Positions 24,501 to 32,696 are shown, numbered from the stretch's first letter. The stretch: DNA of 33,742 nucleotides from Planctomycetia bacterium (GCA_021414115.1 JAIOPD010000076.1:1-33742); one strand, 5' to 3'. Notes: a model not told the origin generated them from the letters alone. Translations and numbers: made by a program.

Positions 24501-24656
24501 TTCCTGCCGATGGCGATGGCGACGAGCGCCGGCGCCGAGATCCAGCGACCGCTCGCCACCGTCGTGATCGGCGGTATCATCACGAGCACACTGCTCACCG
24601 CATTCGTCATTCCGGCGATCTACCCGTGGTTCGCGCCGCGAACCAAGCCCGCGTAA
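21588..24656 (+). CDS. CusA/CzcA family heavy-metal efflux RND permease
   Basis: Full-length pump of 1022 residues, GTG start with GGGAG upstream. TM1 begins SLSNRALVIALFVLMALGG, then the HME hallmark PVDAVPDLVNIQVQVVTEA. TM4 has DFG-x3-D...VEN with Asp396, Asp402 and Glu409, the same 6/7 spacing as Asp402/Asp408/Glu415 of CzcA. Cu(I)/Ag(I) pumps such as CusA have A-x-G in place of DFG, so divalent cations (Zn, Co, Cd or Ni) are more likely. The second half has GAEFMPRLDEGDLLVE and ends with PAIYPWF. Genes for the channel and adaptor immediately precede it. No metal regulator is in the window. Confidence 0.95.
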   Translation: MLSGLIDWSLSNRALVIALFVLMALGGLYAATQIPVDAVPDLVNIQVQVVTEAGTLPPLEVERLITYPVEMAMSGLPDVEELRSISRLGISLVTIVFREGTDILRARQLVAERLPTARAGISLSEAEPRLGSLSTALGEILQFQVKGPERTLMDLRSILEWDIAPVMRTVSGVTDINSHGGFAKSYQVQVDPDRMSSHGISLGEVLAALDRNNTSTGGGYVVKNGEQRFIRGESLLRDVDDIERVIVRSPAGGVPILIRDIGSVQVGPLTRQGAATRGGDGEIVTGMVMMVRGENSRRVVTAAKEKLEEVRRTLPSGVDLEILYDRSELIARTLDTVLHNLAEGGLFVIGVLLVLLGNVRAGLIVSLAIPLSMLFAANLMWAVGIPASLMSLGAIDFGLVVDSSVIMVENCVRRLGIASPTASKIDVVRDAAIEVRGPTMFGELIIAIVYLPILFLEGTEGKLFRPMALTVLFALLGSLVISLTLMPVLAATVLSREEEHEPLIMRIFHRGYQPLARLAVYHPVVISLIAAGLVAASVPVALRLGAEFMPRLDEGDLLVEVNRLPSATLEDSIPLTTRIEKVLEAFPEVRTVFCKTGRPEIANDIMGVQQTDVWVMLHPHSKWPAGVTRDDLVARMSETLTAAVPGANFGFSQPIEMRVDELVAGVKADVAVLVYGDNIDTLGSLGKHIESVLRDIPGAADVRADWQANVPTLRINARQDQLARHGIDGIDVMQTVSAMGGIQTGVIYEGRPRYPLMVKFPQAWREDEELVPQIPVAAAGGRPVPLGELADIRVEESPPSIEHENSRRRTFVSANVRGRDVASFVAEAQRRIAAQVTLPTGYTIAWGGDFENLLSASRRLLLITPVVLGLIAMLLYTSFKSLRLASLIFFAVPVAASGGIAALALRGMPFSIAAGVGFVALFGVAVLNGLVWVAGAEHAREGGLAAREAALVTAEIRIRPVLMTALVASLGFLPMAMATSAGAEIQRPLATVVIGGIITSTLLTAFVIPAIYPWFAPRTKPA

Positions 24657-24734
24657 ACGCGGCGTGGGCCTTGCATTCCCGACAGCCAGCCCGTGGCCAT
24701 GAGATCTGCCGCTCTGGCAATCTCCGAACTGGGT

Positions 24735-24764
24735 TTGGCTTGAAGGCGCGCGATGACGTACACT
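24735..24764 (+). promoter_or_regulatory. Possible sigma70-type promoter
   Basis: TTGGCT at 24735-24740 and TACACT at 24759-24764 with an 18-bp spacer, 35 bp before the ATG at 24800. A candidate promoter for the small secreted protein and possibly for the dab/sbt operon. Inference from motif similarity only. Confidence 0.35.
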
Positions 24765-24799
24765 CTTCAGCGAGGCGGTCACCTTCGCTGGTTCGTTTC

Positions 24800-25150
24800 A
24801 TGATTCGCAAACTGCGGAATCTGCTGGTCGCCTTAGCGGCCCTCGCGACCATCCTGGCCGGGGTGCGTTCGCCTTTCGCTGAGTCCCTTTCCCTCGAGAC
24901 CGCCGTTTCGTCGACCGACGACCGGACGTATGACGGCAGTCGGGAAGACGATTCGGGCACCCGCTCGGAACAGGTCGAAGAAGACGACAGCGAAGAACAA
25001 GACGGCCGCGAAGTTCATCTCTTTGCGACCTCGGCACTCTCCTGCTCGCTGGATGCCTGCGTTGCAGGAGTGACGCGTCCGGTGGTTTACGCGGCACCGC
25101 AGGCCCGCGGTCGCTCCGCTCTTGTCCGCGGCCCACCGGCGGCGTTCTGA
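24800..25150 (+). CDS. Small secreted acidic protein of unknown function (116 aa)
   Basis: The ATG at 24800 opens a protein with a textbook signal peptide (MIRKLRNLLVALAALATILAG). A very acidic middle (REDDSGTRSEQVEEDDSEEQ) follows, then a Cys-containing segment (LFATSALSCSLDACVAG) and a basic tail ending RGPPAAF. A longer frame from 24626 would overlap the czcA stop and place the signal peptide internally, so it is rejected. I do not recognise the family. It sits between the metal-efflux operon and dabA, 109 nt before the latter. The acidic stretch and two cysteines could bind metal, but that is speculation. Confidence 0.6.
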   Translation: MIRKLRNLLVALAALATILAGVRSPFAESLSLETAVSSTDDRTYDGSREDDSGTRSEQVEEDDSEEQDGREVHLFATSALSCSLDACVAGVTRPVVYAAPQARGRSALVRGPPAAF

Positions 25151-25259
25151 CGCGGATTGACAGGCTCCGCGTGCGGAGTTCCGCGTCTCTTTTCCGTTCT
25201 CTCTGCGCATCCGCTGCGCGTCCTCGCGTCTGAACCAAGCCATTCCCGCCCCGCCCGAC

Positions 25260-28200
25260 ATGAACGCACACCCACACGATCACGATCCGAACGACCTCGC
25301 GGCGTTGATCCGGGCTGCCGCCCATTACCTGCCTGCGCAGGGACCGATCGACGTGTTCATCCACCACAACACGCTTCACGCCTTCGAAAACGAGCCGTTC
25401 GAGGATGCGGTGATCCATGCCTCGTCGATCTTCGGCACCGAGCCCTTTCTCTCGGAGAGCCGGTATCGTGACGAACTCGCCCATGGCCGAATCCGCACGG
25501 CCGACATCGAAGCCGTACTCGAGTTTGACTCACCTCACTTCGCGGAGGCCGAGCTCGCCGGCGGCAGGCTCAGGCTCCGCGACCTCCATCGCGTTCTGCT
25601 TCTGCATCCTGTTCGTCAGGAATCGGATACCTCCGTGCGGTGGACTCTGACCGAGAGCGACGTTCTTCAACGGCTGCGTGCCGACCTGCCCACCCATGTG
25701 CGTCATCGACTGCTGGACGATGACCTGGAGCCGGGCGGCAGGGTTGCTCGCAGCAATCTGGGCGACAGCGAGGACGAAGCGACGCGACGGACGACGTTCG
25801 CCCGAGCGGACATGGGATCCGCCGATCGTGAACGCCGCGTCTGCAGTGACCTGTGGCACGCCTGCCTCGAAGCGATGGCGATATCTCACAAGGCCTTCGT
25901 CCACGTCCGGCCTCCCGTCCGGCACCGCGATCTGATTCGCGCCGTCGATCCCACCATGGACACCGACGAACTGGTACACCCGCTACTGATCCGGCTCTGC
26001 GCGGCGTATCTCGATCAGGGAGTCGCCAGTTGGCCGATGCCCGATCGGGAACATGGACTGCTCCAGGCGGCTGCTGGCCTCTATGCGGGCGCGCACGGGC
26101 CGACCGAACCCTGGAGCGTGCATCTTCCCGCCGCGCTGCGGGCCTGCCGTGGCCTGACGGCCGATGAGGTGATCGTGACCGAGATCGATCGCCTGGGCGT
26201 GCCGCGGGCGGATCGCGGCGACTTCATCCGTCAGACACTGCTCGCGCTTCGCGGCTGGGCGGGCATGATCTACCAGTTCCAGGAACGGCCCGACCGCGCG
26301 CCGGTCGAGCAAGTGCCGGCTCGCCTCGTCGATTTTCTCGCACTGCGACTCGTGCTCGACCGCGTGGCCGCCGAGTGGGCCGCGAGGCGGAATGGTATCC
26401 CGCCCTCCGGCCACGAAGGCATCGATCTGGCCAGCTGGCGAGTCGAACTTCAGGACCGATTTCCCCCGCATCGCGGGCCGGGCACGCTGGCCCGGGCATT
26501 CCTCCTCCACCAGGTGTCGCAGCTCGTGGGGATGACCGGCCACGACATCCGCAGCCTCGACGAGAACGAACTCCTGCGATTCGAGCGTGCCATCTCCGCC
26601 TTCGACGCGACGTCACGGCGTCGGCTGTTTCACCTGGCCTACGAACGTCGGCACCGAATCATGATTCTCGACGCGCTGGCCGCTCACGTCGCCGTCGCGT
26701 CACCACGGCCGGCGACGCCGCCAACCGGCCAGATCATTCTCTGCATCGACGAACGGTGCGAATCCTTCAGACGTCACGTCGAGGAACTCGGCCGTGGTTA
26801 CGAAACCTTCGGCACGGCGGGCTTCTTCGCGGTGCCGATGTATTACCAGGGCCTCGACGACTGGCACCCGTCCCCGCTCTGCCCGATCGTGATGCGGCCG
26901 AGTCACACGGTGCTCGAGGTACCCGAGGACCATTCCGTCGCCAATCACAGGCTGCACCGCAACCTCCGCAAACGCTATGGCCAACTCTCAGGCAGCCTGT
27001 CGGTAGGCTCGCGGACACTCTTTCGCGGCGGCCTGTTCTCGGCGCTTGCCGGCGGCATCGCGGCGATTCCCCTCGTGGCCCGCGTGGCGTTTCCGCGTCT
27101 TGCGGCCCGGATCGGCAAGTCCGCAGCCGATGTCACCCGCCGCCGAATCGCTACGCGACTCGACCTTTTCCGCGACGGACCAGCGCCGCTCGACGACGGC
27201 ACATCGGCCGGCTTCGACGTCGATGAAATGGCCGGCATGGTCCGCAGGGTGCTCGAAGACATCGGGCTCACGACGCGTTTGTCGCGACTCGTGGCCGTGC
27301 TCGGCCATGGCTCGTCGAGCCGCAACAACCCGCATGAAAGCGCCTACGACTGCGGCGCGTGTGGTGGCGGCAAGGGTGGGCCAAACGCCCGCGCGTTCGC
27401 GATGATGGCCAACGACGCCCGCGTCCGCGAACGTCTCGTCCGCGACGGACTCATGATTCCCGATGACACGCGGTTCATCGGCGGGATGCTCGACACCTGT
27501 GCCGACGGGATCGCATGGTTCGACGTCGATCGACTGCCCGACAGCCACCATGCCGACATGCAGGCCATGCGCGAGGTCTGCAGCGTCGCGACTGCGGCCG
27601 ATGCCCACGAGCGGTGCCGGCGATTCGAGTCGGCTGCGTTCGACCTCACGCCAGCCGAAGCGCTGGCCCACGTCGAGGCCCGCAGCGTCGACCTCGCACA
27701 GGTGCGGCCGGAACTCGGCCACGCCACCAACGCCGTCTGTATCATCGGTCGACGCTGGCGTACGCAGGGACTGTTCCTCGACCGGCGGGCCTTCCTGGTC
27801 TCCTATGACCCCACGACCGACGTGGATGGCACGATCCTCGCCCGGACGCTCGCCGCCGTCGGTCCGGTGGGTGCGGGAATCAACCTGGAGTATTTCTTTT
27901 CGACGATCGACCGGCTGGGGTATGGCGCGGGCACCAAACTGCCGCACAACATCACCGGCCTGATCGGCGTGATGGACGGGCACGGCAGCGACCTTCGGAC
28001 GGGACTGCCGTGGCAGATGGTGGAGATCCACGAACCTGTCCGGTTGCTGGTCGTGATCGACGCACAGCCGACGGCGATTCTCGCCGCCGCCGAGGCGGTG
28101 CCTGCCGTCAAGAAGCTGGTGGTCAATCGCTGGATTCAACTCGTGTCGTGGGATCCCGACACCGGCGGGCTGTCGGTTTTCGAGCAGGAAGGGTTCAGGC

Positions 28201-28340
28201 CCTACGTCTCGGAAGGCACCCAGCCCCCCGTGGTCGATCGATCGGCGGATTGGTACGGAGGCCACCGCGAGCATCTGCCTCCGGCCCGCGTGCTGAACGG
28301 CCTCGAACCTCATCCAAGCCGGCAGGGAGGTGCGGCGTGA
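25260..28340 (+). CDS. dabA: DabA, DUF2309 inorganic carbon transporter subunit
   Basis: Large cytoplasmic subunit (1026 residues) of the DAB CO2/bicarbonate accumulation complex, also known as UPF0753 and MpsB. The N-terminus PIDVFIHHNTLHAFE is the family signature. The beta-carbonic-anhydrase-like zinc site is complete: Cys495 and Asp497 in CIDER, His683 in GHGSSSRNNPHESAYDCG and Cys698 in the same block. The His-to-Cys spacing of 15 equals that of Halothiobacillus DabA2 (His524, Cys539). The conserved NPHESAYDCGACGG and GMLDTCAD motifs are intact. The family is proposed to hydrate CO2 vectorially using ion flow through its membrane partner. Its stop overlaps the dabB GTG start by 4 nt, implying coupled translation. 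Confidence 0.95.
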   Translation: MNAHPHDHDPNDLAALIRAAAHYLPAQGPIDVFIHHNTLHAFENEPFEDAVIHASSIFGTEPFLSESRYRDELAHGRIRTADIEAVLEFDSPHFAEAELAGGRLRLRDLHRVLLLHPVRQESDTSVRWTLTESDVLQRLRADLPTHVRHRLLDDDLEPGGRVARSNLGDSEDEATRRTTFARADMGSADRERRVCSDLWHACLEAMAISHKAFVHVRPPVRHRDLIRAVDPTMDTDELVHPLLIRLCAAYLDQGVASWPMPDREHGLLQAAAGLYAGAHGPTEPWSVHLPAALRACRGLTADEVIVTEIDRLGVPRADRGDFIRQTLLALRGWAGMIYQFQERPDRAPVEQVPARLVDFLALRLVLDRVAAEWAARRNGIPPSGHEGIDLASWRVELQDRFPPHRGPGTLARAFLLHQVSQLVGMTGHDIRSLDENELLRFERAISAFDATSRRRLFHLAYERRHRIMILDALAAHVAVASPRPATPPTGQIILCIDERCESFRRHVEELGRGYETFGTAGFFAVPMYYQGLDDWHPSPLCPIVMRPSHTVLEVPEDHSVANHRLHRNLRKRYGQLSGSLSVGSRTLFRGGLFSALAGGIAAIPLVARVAFPRLAARIGKSAADVTRRRIATRLDLFRDGPAPLDDGTSAGFDVDEMAGMVRRVLEDIGLTTRLSRLVAVLGHGSSSRNNPHESAYDCGACGGGKGGPNARAFAMMANDARVRERLVRDGLMIPDDTRFIGGMLDTCADGIAWFDVDRLPDSHHADMQAMREVCSVATAADAHERCRRFESAAFDLTPAEALAHVEARSVDLAQVRPELGHATNAVCIIGRRWRTQGLFLDRRAFLVSYDPTTDVDGTILARTLAAVGPVGAGINLEYFFSTIDRLGYGAGTKLPHNITGLIGVMDGHGSDLRTGLPWQMVEIHEPVRLLVVIDAQPTAILAAAEAVPAVKKLVVNRWIQLVSWDPDTGGLSVFEQEGFRPYVSEGTQPPVVDRSADWYGGHREHLPPARVLNGLEPHPSRQGGAA

Positions 28341-29680
28341 GCAGCCACGACCTGATCTCGCTGCTGGTCATCGCCCAACTCGCGGCGCCGCTCGCCACGC
28401 TGGCGACCATCGGCCTGCCGGCCCTCGCGGGCCGCCCGCTTGGTGAGACGGCCACGACACGACTGGTGGGCATCGGATTCGCGGCCGGGTTCCTCTCCGG
28501 TGTCGCCGCCCTGGTGATTCTCGGCGGCAGGAGCTTTCGTCCCGAGATCGTTCATCTGGCGACCTGGTTCGCCGTGGGGCATCACGAGGCCACCATCAAT
28601 CTCGTCGCCGATGCCCTCTCGGTGCCCTACGTCTGCTTCTCCAGCGGTCTCTGCTGGCTCGTGAACGCGTTTGCGGGAAAGTACCTCCACCGTGAACCGG
28701 GGTTCACCCGGTTCTTCATCCTCCTGGCCCTGTTCGGTGCCGGCATGAATCTGATGGTGCTGGCAGACAGCATCGACGTGCTGTTTGCCGGATGGGAGTG
28801 CCTCGGCATCTCGTCGGCTCTCCTCATCGGCTTTTTCCACGAGCGGACCAACGCGGTCAAGGCGGCGCTGCGGGCGTTCACGACGTACCGGATCTGCGAC
28901 GTGGGAATCCTTACGGCCAGCGTCGTCGTCCATCGCGCGGTCGGCTCGGGCGACTTCGACCGTTTGTTCGGCGTCGACTGGCCGAACGGGACGTGCCTCG
29001 TTTCGGCGACGACCGCAACGGTCGTCTCGCTGCTGCTGGTGTTCGCAACGCTCGGCAAGACGGCGCAGGTGCCCTTCTCGGGCTGGCTGCCCAGGGCGAT
29101 GGAGGGGCCCACCCCGTCGAGTGCGATTTTCTACGGAGCACTTTCGATCCACGCCGGCGCCTATGTGCTGCTCCGCTGTGAGGCGCTTCTCGAACAAGCC
29201 CCGCTGGCCAGGGCCTCGCTGATCCTGATCGGCACCGGCACCGCGATCCACGCCAGTCTGGTTGGTCGGGTGCAGACCGATCTCAAGAGCGTCCTGGCGT
29301 ATGCCTCCATGACGCAGGCCTCGCTGATCCTCGTCGAGATCGGGCTCGGGTGGCGGGTGATCCCGCTCGTCCATGTGATCGGCCACGCGATTCTCCGCAG
29401 CCTGCAGATTCTCCGCTCTCCATCCGCCCTCCACGACCGCTACGAGTTGGCTGCCGCTCTCGGCGGCCATCCCGGTTCGGGCAACTCGTGGCCCCTCTCG
29501 ATGATGCCGAAGACCTGGCAGGACCACCTTTACAGGGTCGCGCTCGACCGCGGCTACGAGGAGATGGCCGTCAGCCGCCTCGTCGTCGGCCCGATCGTGC
29601 GGCTACTCGACCGTGCCGCGGCTGCCGAGAAGGCATGGATCACCTGGCTCTCCGGTGAATCAGCGGGAGACAGACGCTGA
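28337..29680 (+). CDS. dabB: DabB-like proton-conducting membrane subunit (NuoL family)
   Basis: Membrane partner of DabA, 447 residues, Proton_antipo_M (PF00361) family. The GTG at 28337 overlaps the dabA stop (GTGA) and follows GGGAGG; longer frames starting inside dabA are rejected. Landmarks: FAGWECLGISSALLIGFF (NuoL FVGWEGVGLCSYLLIGF-like), TLGKTAQVPFSGWLPRAMEGPTP with the pump lysine region, and LKSVLAYASMTQASLI. The C-terminal block YRVALDRGYEEMAVSRLVVGP is typical of DabB/MpsA-type proteins. It lacks the long lateral helix of complex I NuoL. Expected role: proton or sodium conduction driving DabA. Confidence 0.9.
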   Translation: MSSHDLISLLVIAQLAAPLATLATIGLPALAGRPLGETATTRLVGIGFAAGFLSGVAALVILGGRSFRPEIVHLATWFAVGHHEATINLVADALSVPYVCFSSGLCWLVNAFAGKYLHREPGFTRFFILLALFGAGMNLMVLADSIDVLFAGWECLGISSALLIGFFHERTNAVKAALRAFTTYRICDVGILTASVVVHRAVGSGDFDRLFGVDWPNGTCLVSATTATVVSLLLVFATLGKTAQVPFSGWLPRAMEGPTPSSAIFYGALSIHAGAYVLLRCEALLEQAPLARASLILIGTGTAIHASLVGRVQTDLKSVLAYASMTQASLILVEIGLGWRVIPLVHVIGHAILRSLQILRSPSALHDRYELAAALGGHPGSGNSWPLSMMPKTWQDHLYRVALDRGYEEMAVSRLVVGPIVRLLDRAAAAEKAWITWLSGESAGDRR

Positions 29681-31221
29681 TGATCACCCCGCTCATGACT
29701 CCGGCTGGAAACTGGATCCTGTACGGCGTCGCCGTGACGGTGGCAGCGCCGCTGGCAGCCGGTGGCCTCGCGGCCCTCGGCATGGCAGGACGGTCGCTCC
29801 GCATGCTCGCGGTCGCTGCCACGGCCGTCTCGTTCGTTGCCAGCCTCATGATCGCGGTCGGCTGGCAGATGACCAACGGCGATCCCGTCTCGTTCGGCTC
29901 GGTTTTGGGTGAGGGGAGACTGATCTTCATCGACGGGCTCAACGCCGTGTTGCTGCCCTACGTCGGCTTGGTCGCGTTGGCGATCCTCCTGGTCGCCCCG
30001 CGTCGCTCGATCGAGCCGGCGATGGTGAAGCGGATGCTGCTGGGCACCGCCGCCACGTTCGCCCTGTTCGCCACATCGCATCCCCTGGCCCTCGTGGTGC
30101 TCTGGGCCGTGACGGCCCAGTTGACATGGCGTTCCACGCGGGTGACGCCCGGCGGCCGCTCGGCCGCTCGGGTGTTCGCCATATACATGTGGCTTGCATT
30201 CGCGTGCATGGCAGTCGGAACGGCAATGCTCGTCGCCGATCCGCCTTGGGAGCGGTCCAGCGGCCTGATGGGGACGTCGGGCGGGTGGCTCGTCGCGGTC
30301 GCCGTGATGCTTCGAAAGGGCATCGTTCCGTTCCATTCCTGGTATCCCGCCCTGTTCTCCGGAGCCCCGATGGCGACGGCACTCGCCGCGACGATGCCCC
30401 AGGTGGCCTCCTACACCGCGGTCCGACTTCTTGTCGGCCATGCAGATGGCGTCGCCACGGAACTCGAGGTTCTCGCGCAGTTCGCACTCATCACGGCCGT
30501 TTACGGAGCGGCGCTCGCCCTGGTGCAGCGCGACCTTCGCGGGTTCATCGGGGCGCTCGCGATGAGCCAATCGGCACTCGTGCTGGCCGGCCTCTCCGGC
30601 AGGCTCCCCATGGAGCTCAACGGGGCATTCTGCGTGTGGATTTCGAGCGGCCTCGCGATCACCGGCATTGGTCTCGTGACGTGGGCGCTGGAGAGCAGGG
30701 CCGGCGACATTTCGCTGGAAACACTCCAGGGCCGATTCTGGGATGCACCAGCGCTCGCAGCCTTCTTTCTTCTCTTCGGCATGGCCGCCATCGGCCTTCC
30801 TGGCACGCTCTCCTTCGTGGCGGACGACCTCATCGTGTCGGGCAGCCTCGACGACCAGCTCCATGCAGGCTTGATGGTGATCGCAGCCACCGTACTCTGT
30901 GGCATTGCCACCATGCGGTGCTGGTTCCACGTGTTCGGCGGGCCGTCGGCCGTCGACAGCCCCAAGCACGGGATCCTGCCGCGAGAGCGATTGACGTTGA
31001 TAACGCTGATCGCCGTCCTTTTCGTGCTCGGTATCTGGCCGGGGCCTCTCGTGCGGGCGCTCGAGAAGGCGGCCGAGCGGGTGCTCTTCACCCCGGCACC
31101 GCAGCCGCCGGCCGCGGCAGACCCGCCGCGGGCTGCAGCCCCCGCGGCACCGTACTCGTCTCCCGGCTTGCTTCGCCTTCTGAACGTCCCGTCCGCAACG
31201 AAAGGAATCCTCCTATGCTGA
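29680..31221 (+). CDS. Second proton-conducting antiporter-like subunit (NuoM-like)
   Basis: Membrane protein of 513 residues starting within the stop of dabB (TGATG, 1-nt overlap). It is related to NuoM/MrpD-type subunits: VAVMLRKGIVPFHSWYPALF, GAPMATALAATMPQVASYTA, and LFGMAAIGLPGTLSFVADDL (NuoM-like ...GLPGTxxFVGExL). The normally expected Trp-Glu and Lys-rich motifs are partly altered: the conserved GE of the last motif is here a DD pair. It ends with a Pro/Ala-rich soluble tail. Its position inside the dab operon suggests a third component of the Dab complex. It could alternatively be part of an unrelated cation antiporter. Confidence 0.85.
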   Translation: MITPLMTPAGNWILYGVAVTVAAPLAAGGLAALGMAGRSLRMLAVAATAVSFVASLMIAVGWQMTNGDPVSFGSVLGEGRLIFIDGLNAVLLPYVGLVALAILLVAPRRSIEPAMVKRMLLGTAATFALFATSHPLALVVLWAVTAQLTWRSTRVTPGGRSAARVFAIYMWLAFACMAVGTAMLVADPPWERSSGLMGTSGGWLVAVAVMLRKGIVPFHSWYPALFSGAPMATALAATMPQVASYTAVRLLVGHADGVATELEVLAQFALITAVYGAALALVQRDLRGFIGALAMSQSALVLAGLSGRLPMELNGAFCVWISSGLAITGIGLVTWALESRAGDISLETLQGRFWDAPALAAFFLLFGMAAIGLPGTLSFVADDLIVSGSLDDQLHAGLMVIAATVLCGIATMRCWFHVFGGPSAVDSPKHGILPRERLTLITLIAVLFVLGIWPGPLVRALEKAAERVLFTPAPQPPAAADPPRAAAPAAPYSSPGLLRLLNVPSATKGILLC

Positions 31222-32333
31222 CCATCCCGTGTGCAACGCTCTGCTGGCATATTCCGGCGCTCTTCGCCGTGTTCAATGCGGAGCAACTCGGCCGCATCGT
31301 CGAGTCGCTCGAGCGCAACCTGCTGACGCCGATTCCGCTGTGTTTCGTGCTGGGCCTGATCTGCACGCAGATCCACGGCGGCATCAAGATTCCGAAGGAA
31401 CTCTATCTCGCGATCGCGATCTTCCTCTTGATGTCGATCGGTTTCATCGGTGGCCATGAGCTGGCGCACGAATACCAGGAGCACGGCATCTCCACGATCT
31501 GGAAGCCAGCGCTCGCGACCTTGGTGCTCGGCTGCCTCACGCCGATCACGTCTTATGTCGTGCTCCACTATCTCGGCCGGCTTTCGATCGCCGACTCCGC
31601 CGGCATCGCGGCCCACTACGGCAGCACGTCGGCCGTGACGTATGCCGTCGCCAACTCCTTCGTGGAGCAGACGCAGCATCCTGCCAACAGCTTCCTGCCG
31701 ACGCTCGTGACGATCCTCGAATGCCCAGGCATCGCGATTGCGCTCGTGCTCGGGGCGGCGCTCTCGGCCCGGGAACGGGCCACGAAAGCCAGCGCCAGCG
31801 GCGCACCGGTTCGCGAGTCAAAACTCGGCGAAGCGCTCTACGAGGTGATGACAGGACAATCGATCATGCTAATGGCCGGCCTGCTCGTCATCGGATTCAT
31901 CTCCACGCTCTTCATGGACACGAAGGGATTCCAGCCCTTTTATGACTTTTTCCAGAGCAAGGGCATGCTGTTCCGTGGCGCCCTCTGCATCTTCCTGCTG
32001 GAAATGGGGCTGGTGGCGGGCGAACGACTGGGCGATCTCCGCAAGGTGGGCCCGTTCCTGGTGGCGTTCGGCATCGTCATGCCCCTGATTCACGGGTTTG
32101 CCGGCGTGTACCTCGGCCATCTGGCCGGGCTCAATCTCGGCGGCTGCACCGTGCTGGGAGCGATCGTGGCCAGTGCGTCCTACATCGCCGCCCCGCCGGC
32201 GGTGCGGCTCACGCTGCCGGAGGCGAATCCGACCCTGTCCATCACGGCGGCGCTTGCCATCACGTTTCCTTTCAATATCGCCTTCGGCATTCCGATCTAT
32301 TTCGAGATGGCCAAGTGGGTCGGAGCGACCTGA
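31215..32333 (+). CDS. sbtA: SbtA-type sodium-dependent bicarbonate transporter
   Basis: Membrane protein of 372 residues, SbtA/DUF897 family. It has inverted-repeat topology with IHGGIKIPKELYLAIAIFLLM near the N-terminus, HYGSTSAVTYAVA, and the hallmark ASASYIAAPPAVRLTLPEAN with FPFNIAFGIPIYF at the C-terminus. In cyanobacteria SbtA is a high-affinity Na+/HCO3- symporter. ATG 31215 overlaps the previous gene by 7 nt, and AAAGGA lies 8 nt upstream. It is followed by sbtB. Family assignment is strong; bicarbonate as substrate is inferred from family, the sbtB neighbour and the dab genes. Confidence 0.93.
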   Translation: MLTIPCATLCWHIPALFAVFNAEQLGRIVESLERNLLTPIPLCFVLGLICTQIHGGIKIPKELYLAIAIFLLMSIGFIGGHELAHEYQEHGISTIWKPALATLVLGCLTPITSYVVLHYLGRLSIADSAGIAAHYGSTSAVTYAVANSFVEQTQHPANSFLPTLVTILECPGIAIALVLGAALSARERATKASASGAPVRESKLGEALYEVMTGQSIMLMAGLLVIGFISTLFMDTKGFQPFYDFFQSKGMLFRGALCIFLLEMGLVAGERLGDLRKVGPFLVAFGIVMPLIHGFAGVYLGHLAGLNLGGCTVLGAIVASASYIAAPPAVRLTLPEANPTLSITAALAITFPFNIAFGIPIYFEMAKWVGAT

Positions 32334-32384
32334 TCCGGTTACCATTCACGTATATCTATTCATTCCATTCCAGGAGAACACACG

Positions 32385-32696
32385 ATGCAGCTCTATCCTT
32401 TGAAACTCGTCACCGTCGTCGGTGAGACCGTGATCATGGACGACATCGCCAAGGAAGGCCAGCAGCTCGGAGCCAGTGGGTACACGCTGAGCGAAGTGGT
32501 GGGGCAGGGTTCCCGGAGTGCCAGAAACGTGATCGTGGGGGCGTCGAAGACGATGAAGTGCGAGTTCGTCGTTCCCATGGACTTGGCTGAGAAGATCCTC
32601 AAGCACGTCTCGTACACCTACTTCGAGCACTATGCCTGCATCGCATGGCTCTCGGATGTGCAGGTCGTGCGGGGCGAAGCCTACGTGGCCAAGTGA
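32385..32696 (+). CDS. sbtB: SbtB-like PII-family regulator
   Basis: Small trimeric PII-like protein of 103 residues (MQLYPLKLVTVVGETVIMDD...). GASGYTLSEVVGQGSR is the T-loop-proximal nucleotide-binding region of SbtB, and the C-terminal strand reads YFEHYACIAWLSDVQVV. In cyanobacteria SbtB binds adenine nucleotides including cAMP and c-di-AMP and gates SbtA. The C-terminal redox extension CGPxGC of many cyanobacterial SbtB proteins is absent; this one ends RGEAYVAK. AGGAG lies 9 nt before ATG 32385. It is separated from sbtA by 51 nt and from hypF by 10 nt. Confidence 0.92.
   Translation: MQLYPLKLVTVVGETVIMDDIAKEGQQLGASGYTLSEVVGQGSRSARNVIVGASKTMKCEFVVPMDLAEKILKHVSYTYFEHYACIAWLSDVQVVRGEAYVAK

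Noticed and set aside
28010-28336. Longer start for dabB inside dabA
   Set aside because: The extension is Arg-rich shadow translation of dabA; the GTG at 28337 has a ribosome site, overlaps the dabA stop and begins the hydrophobic protein.
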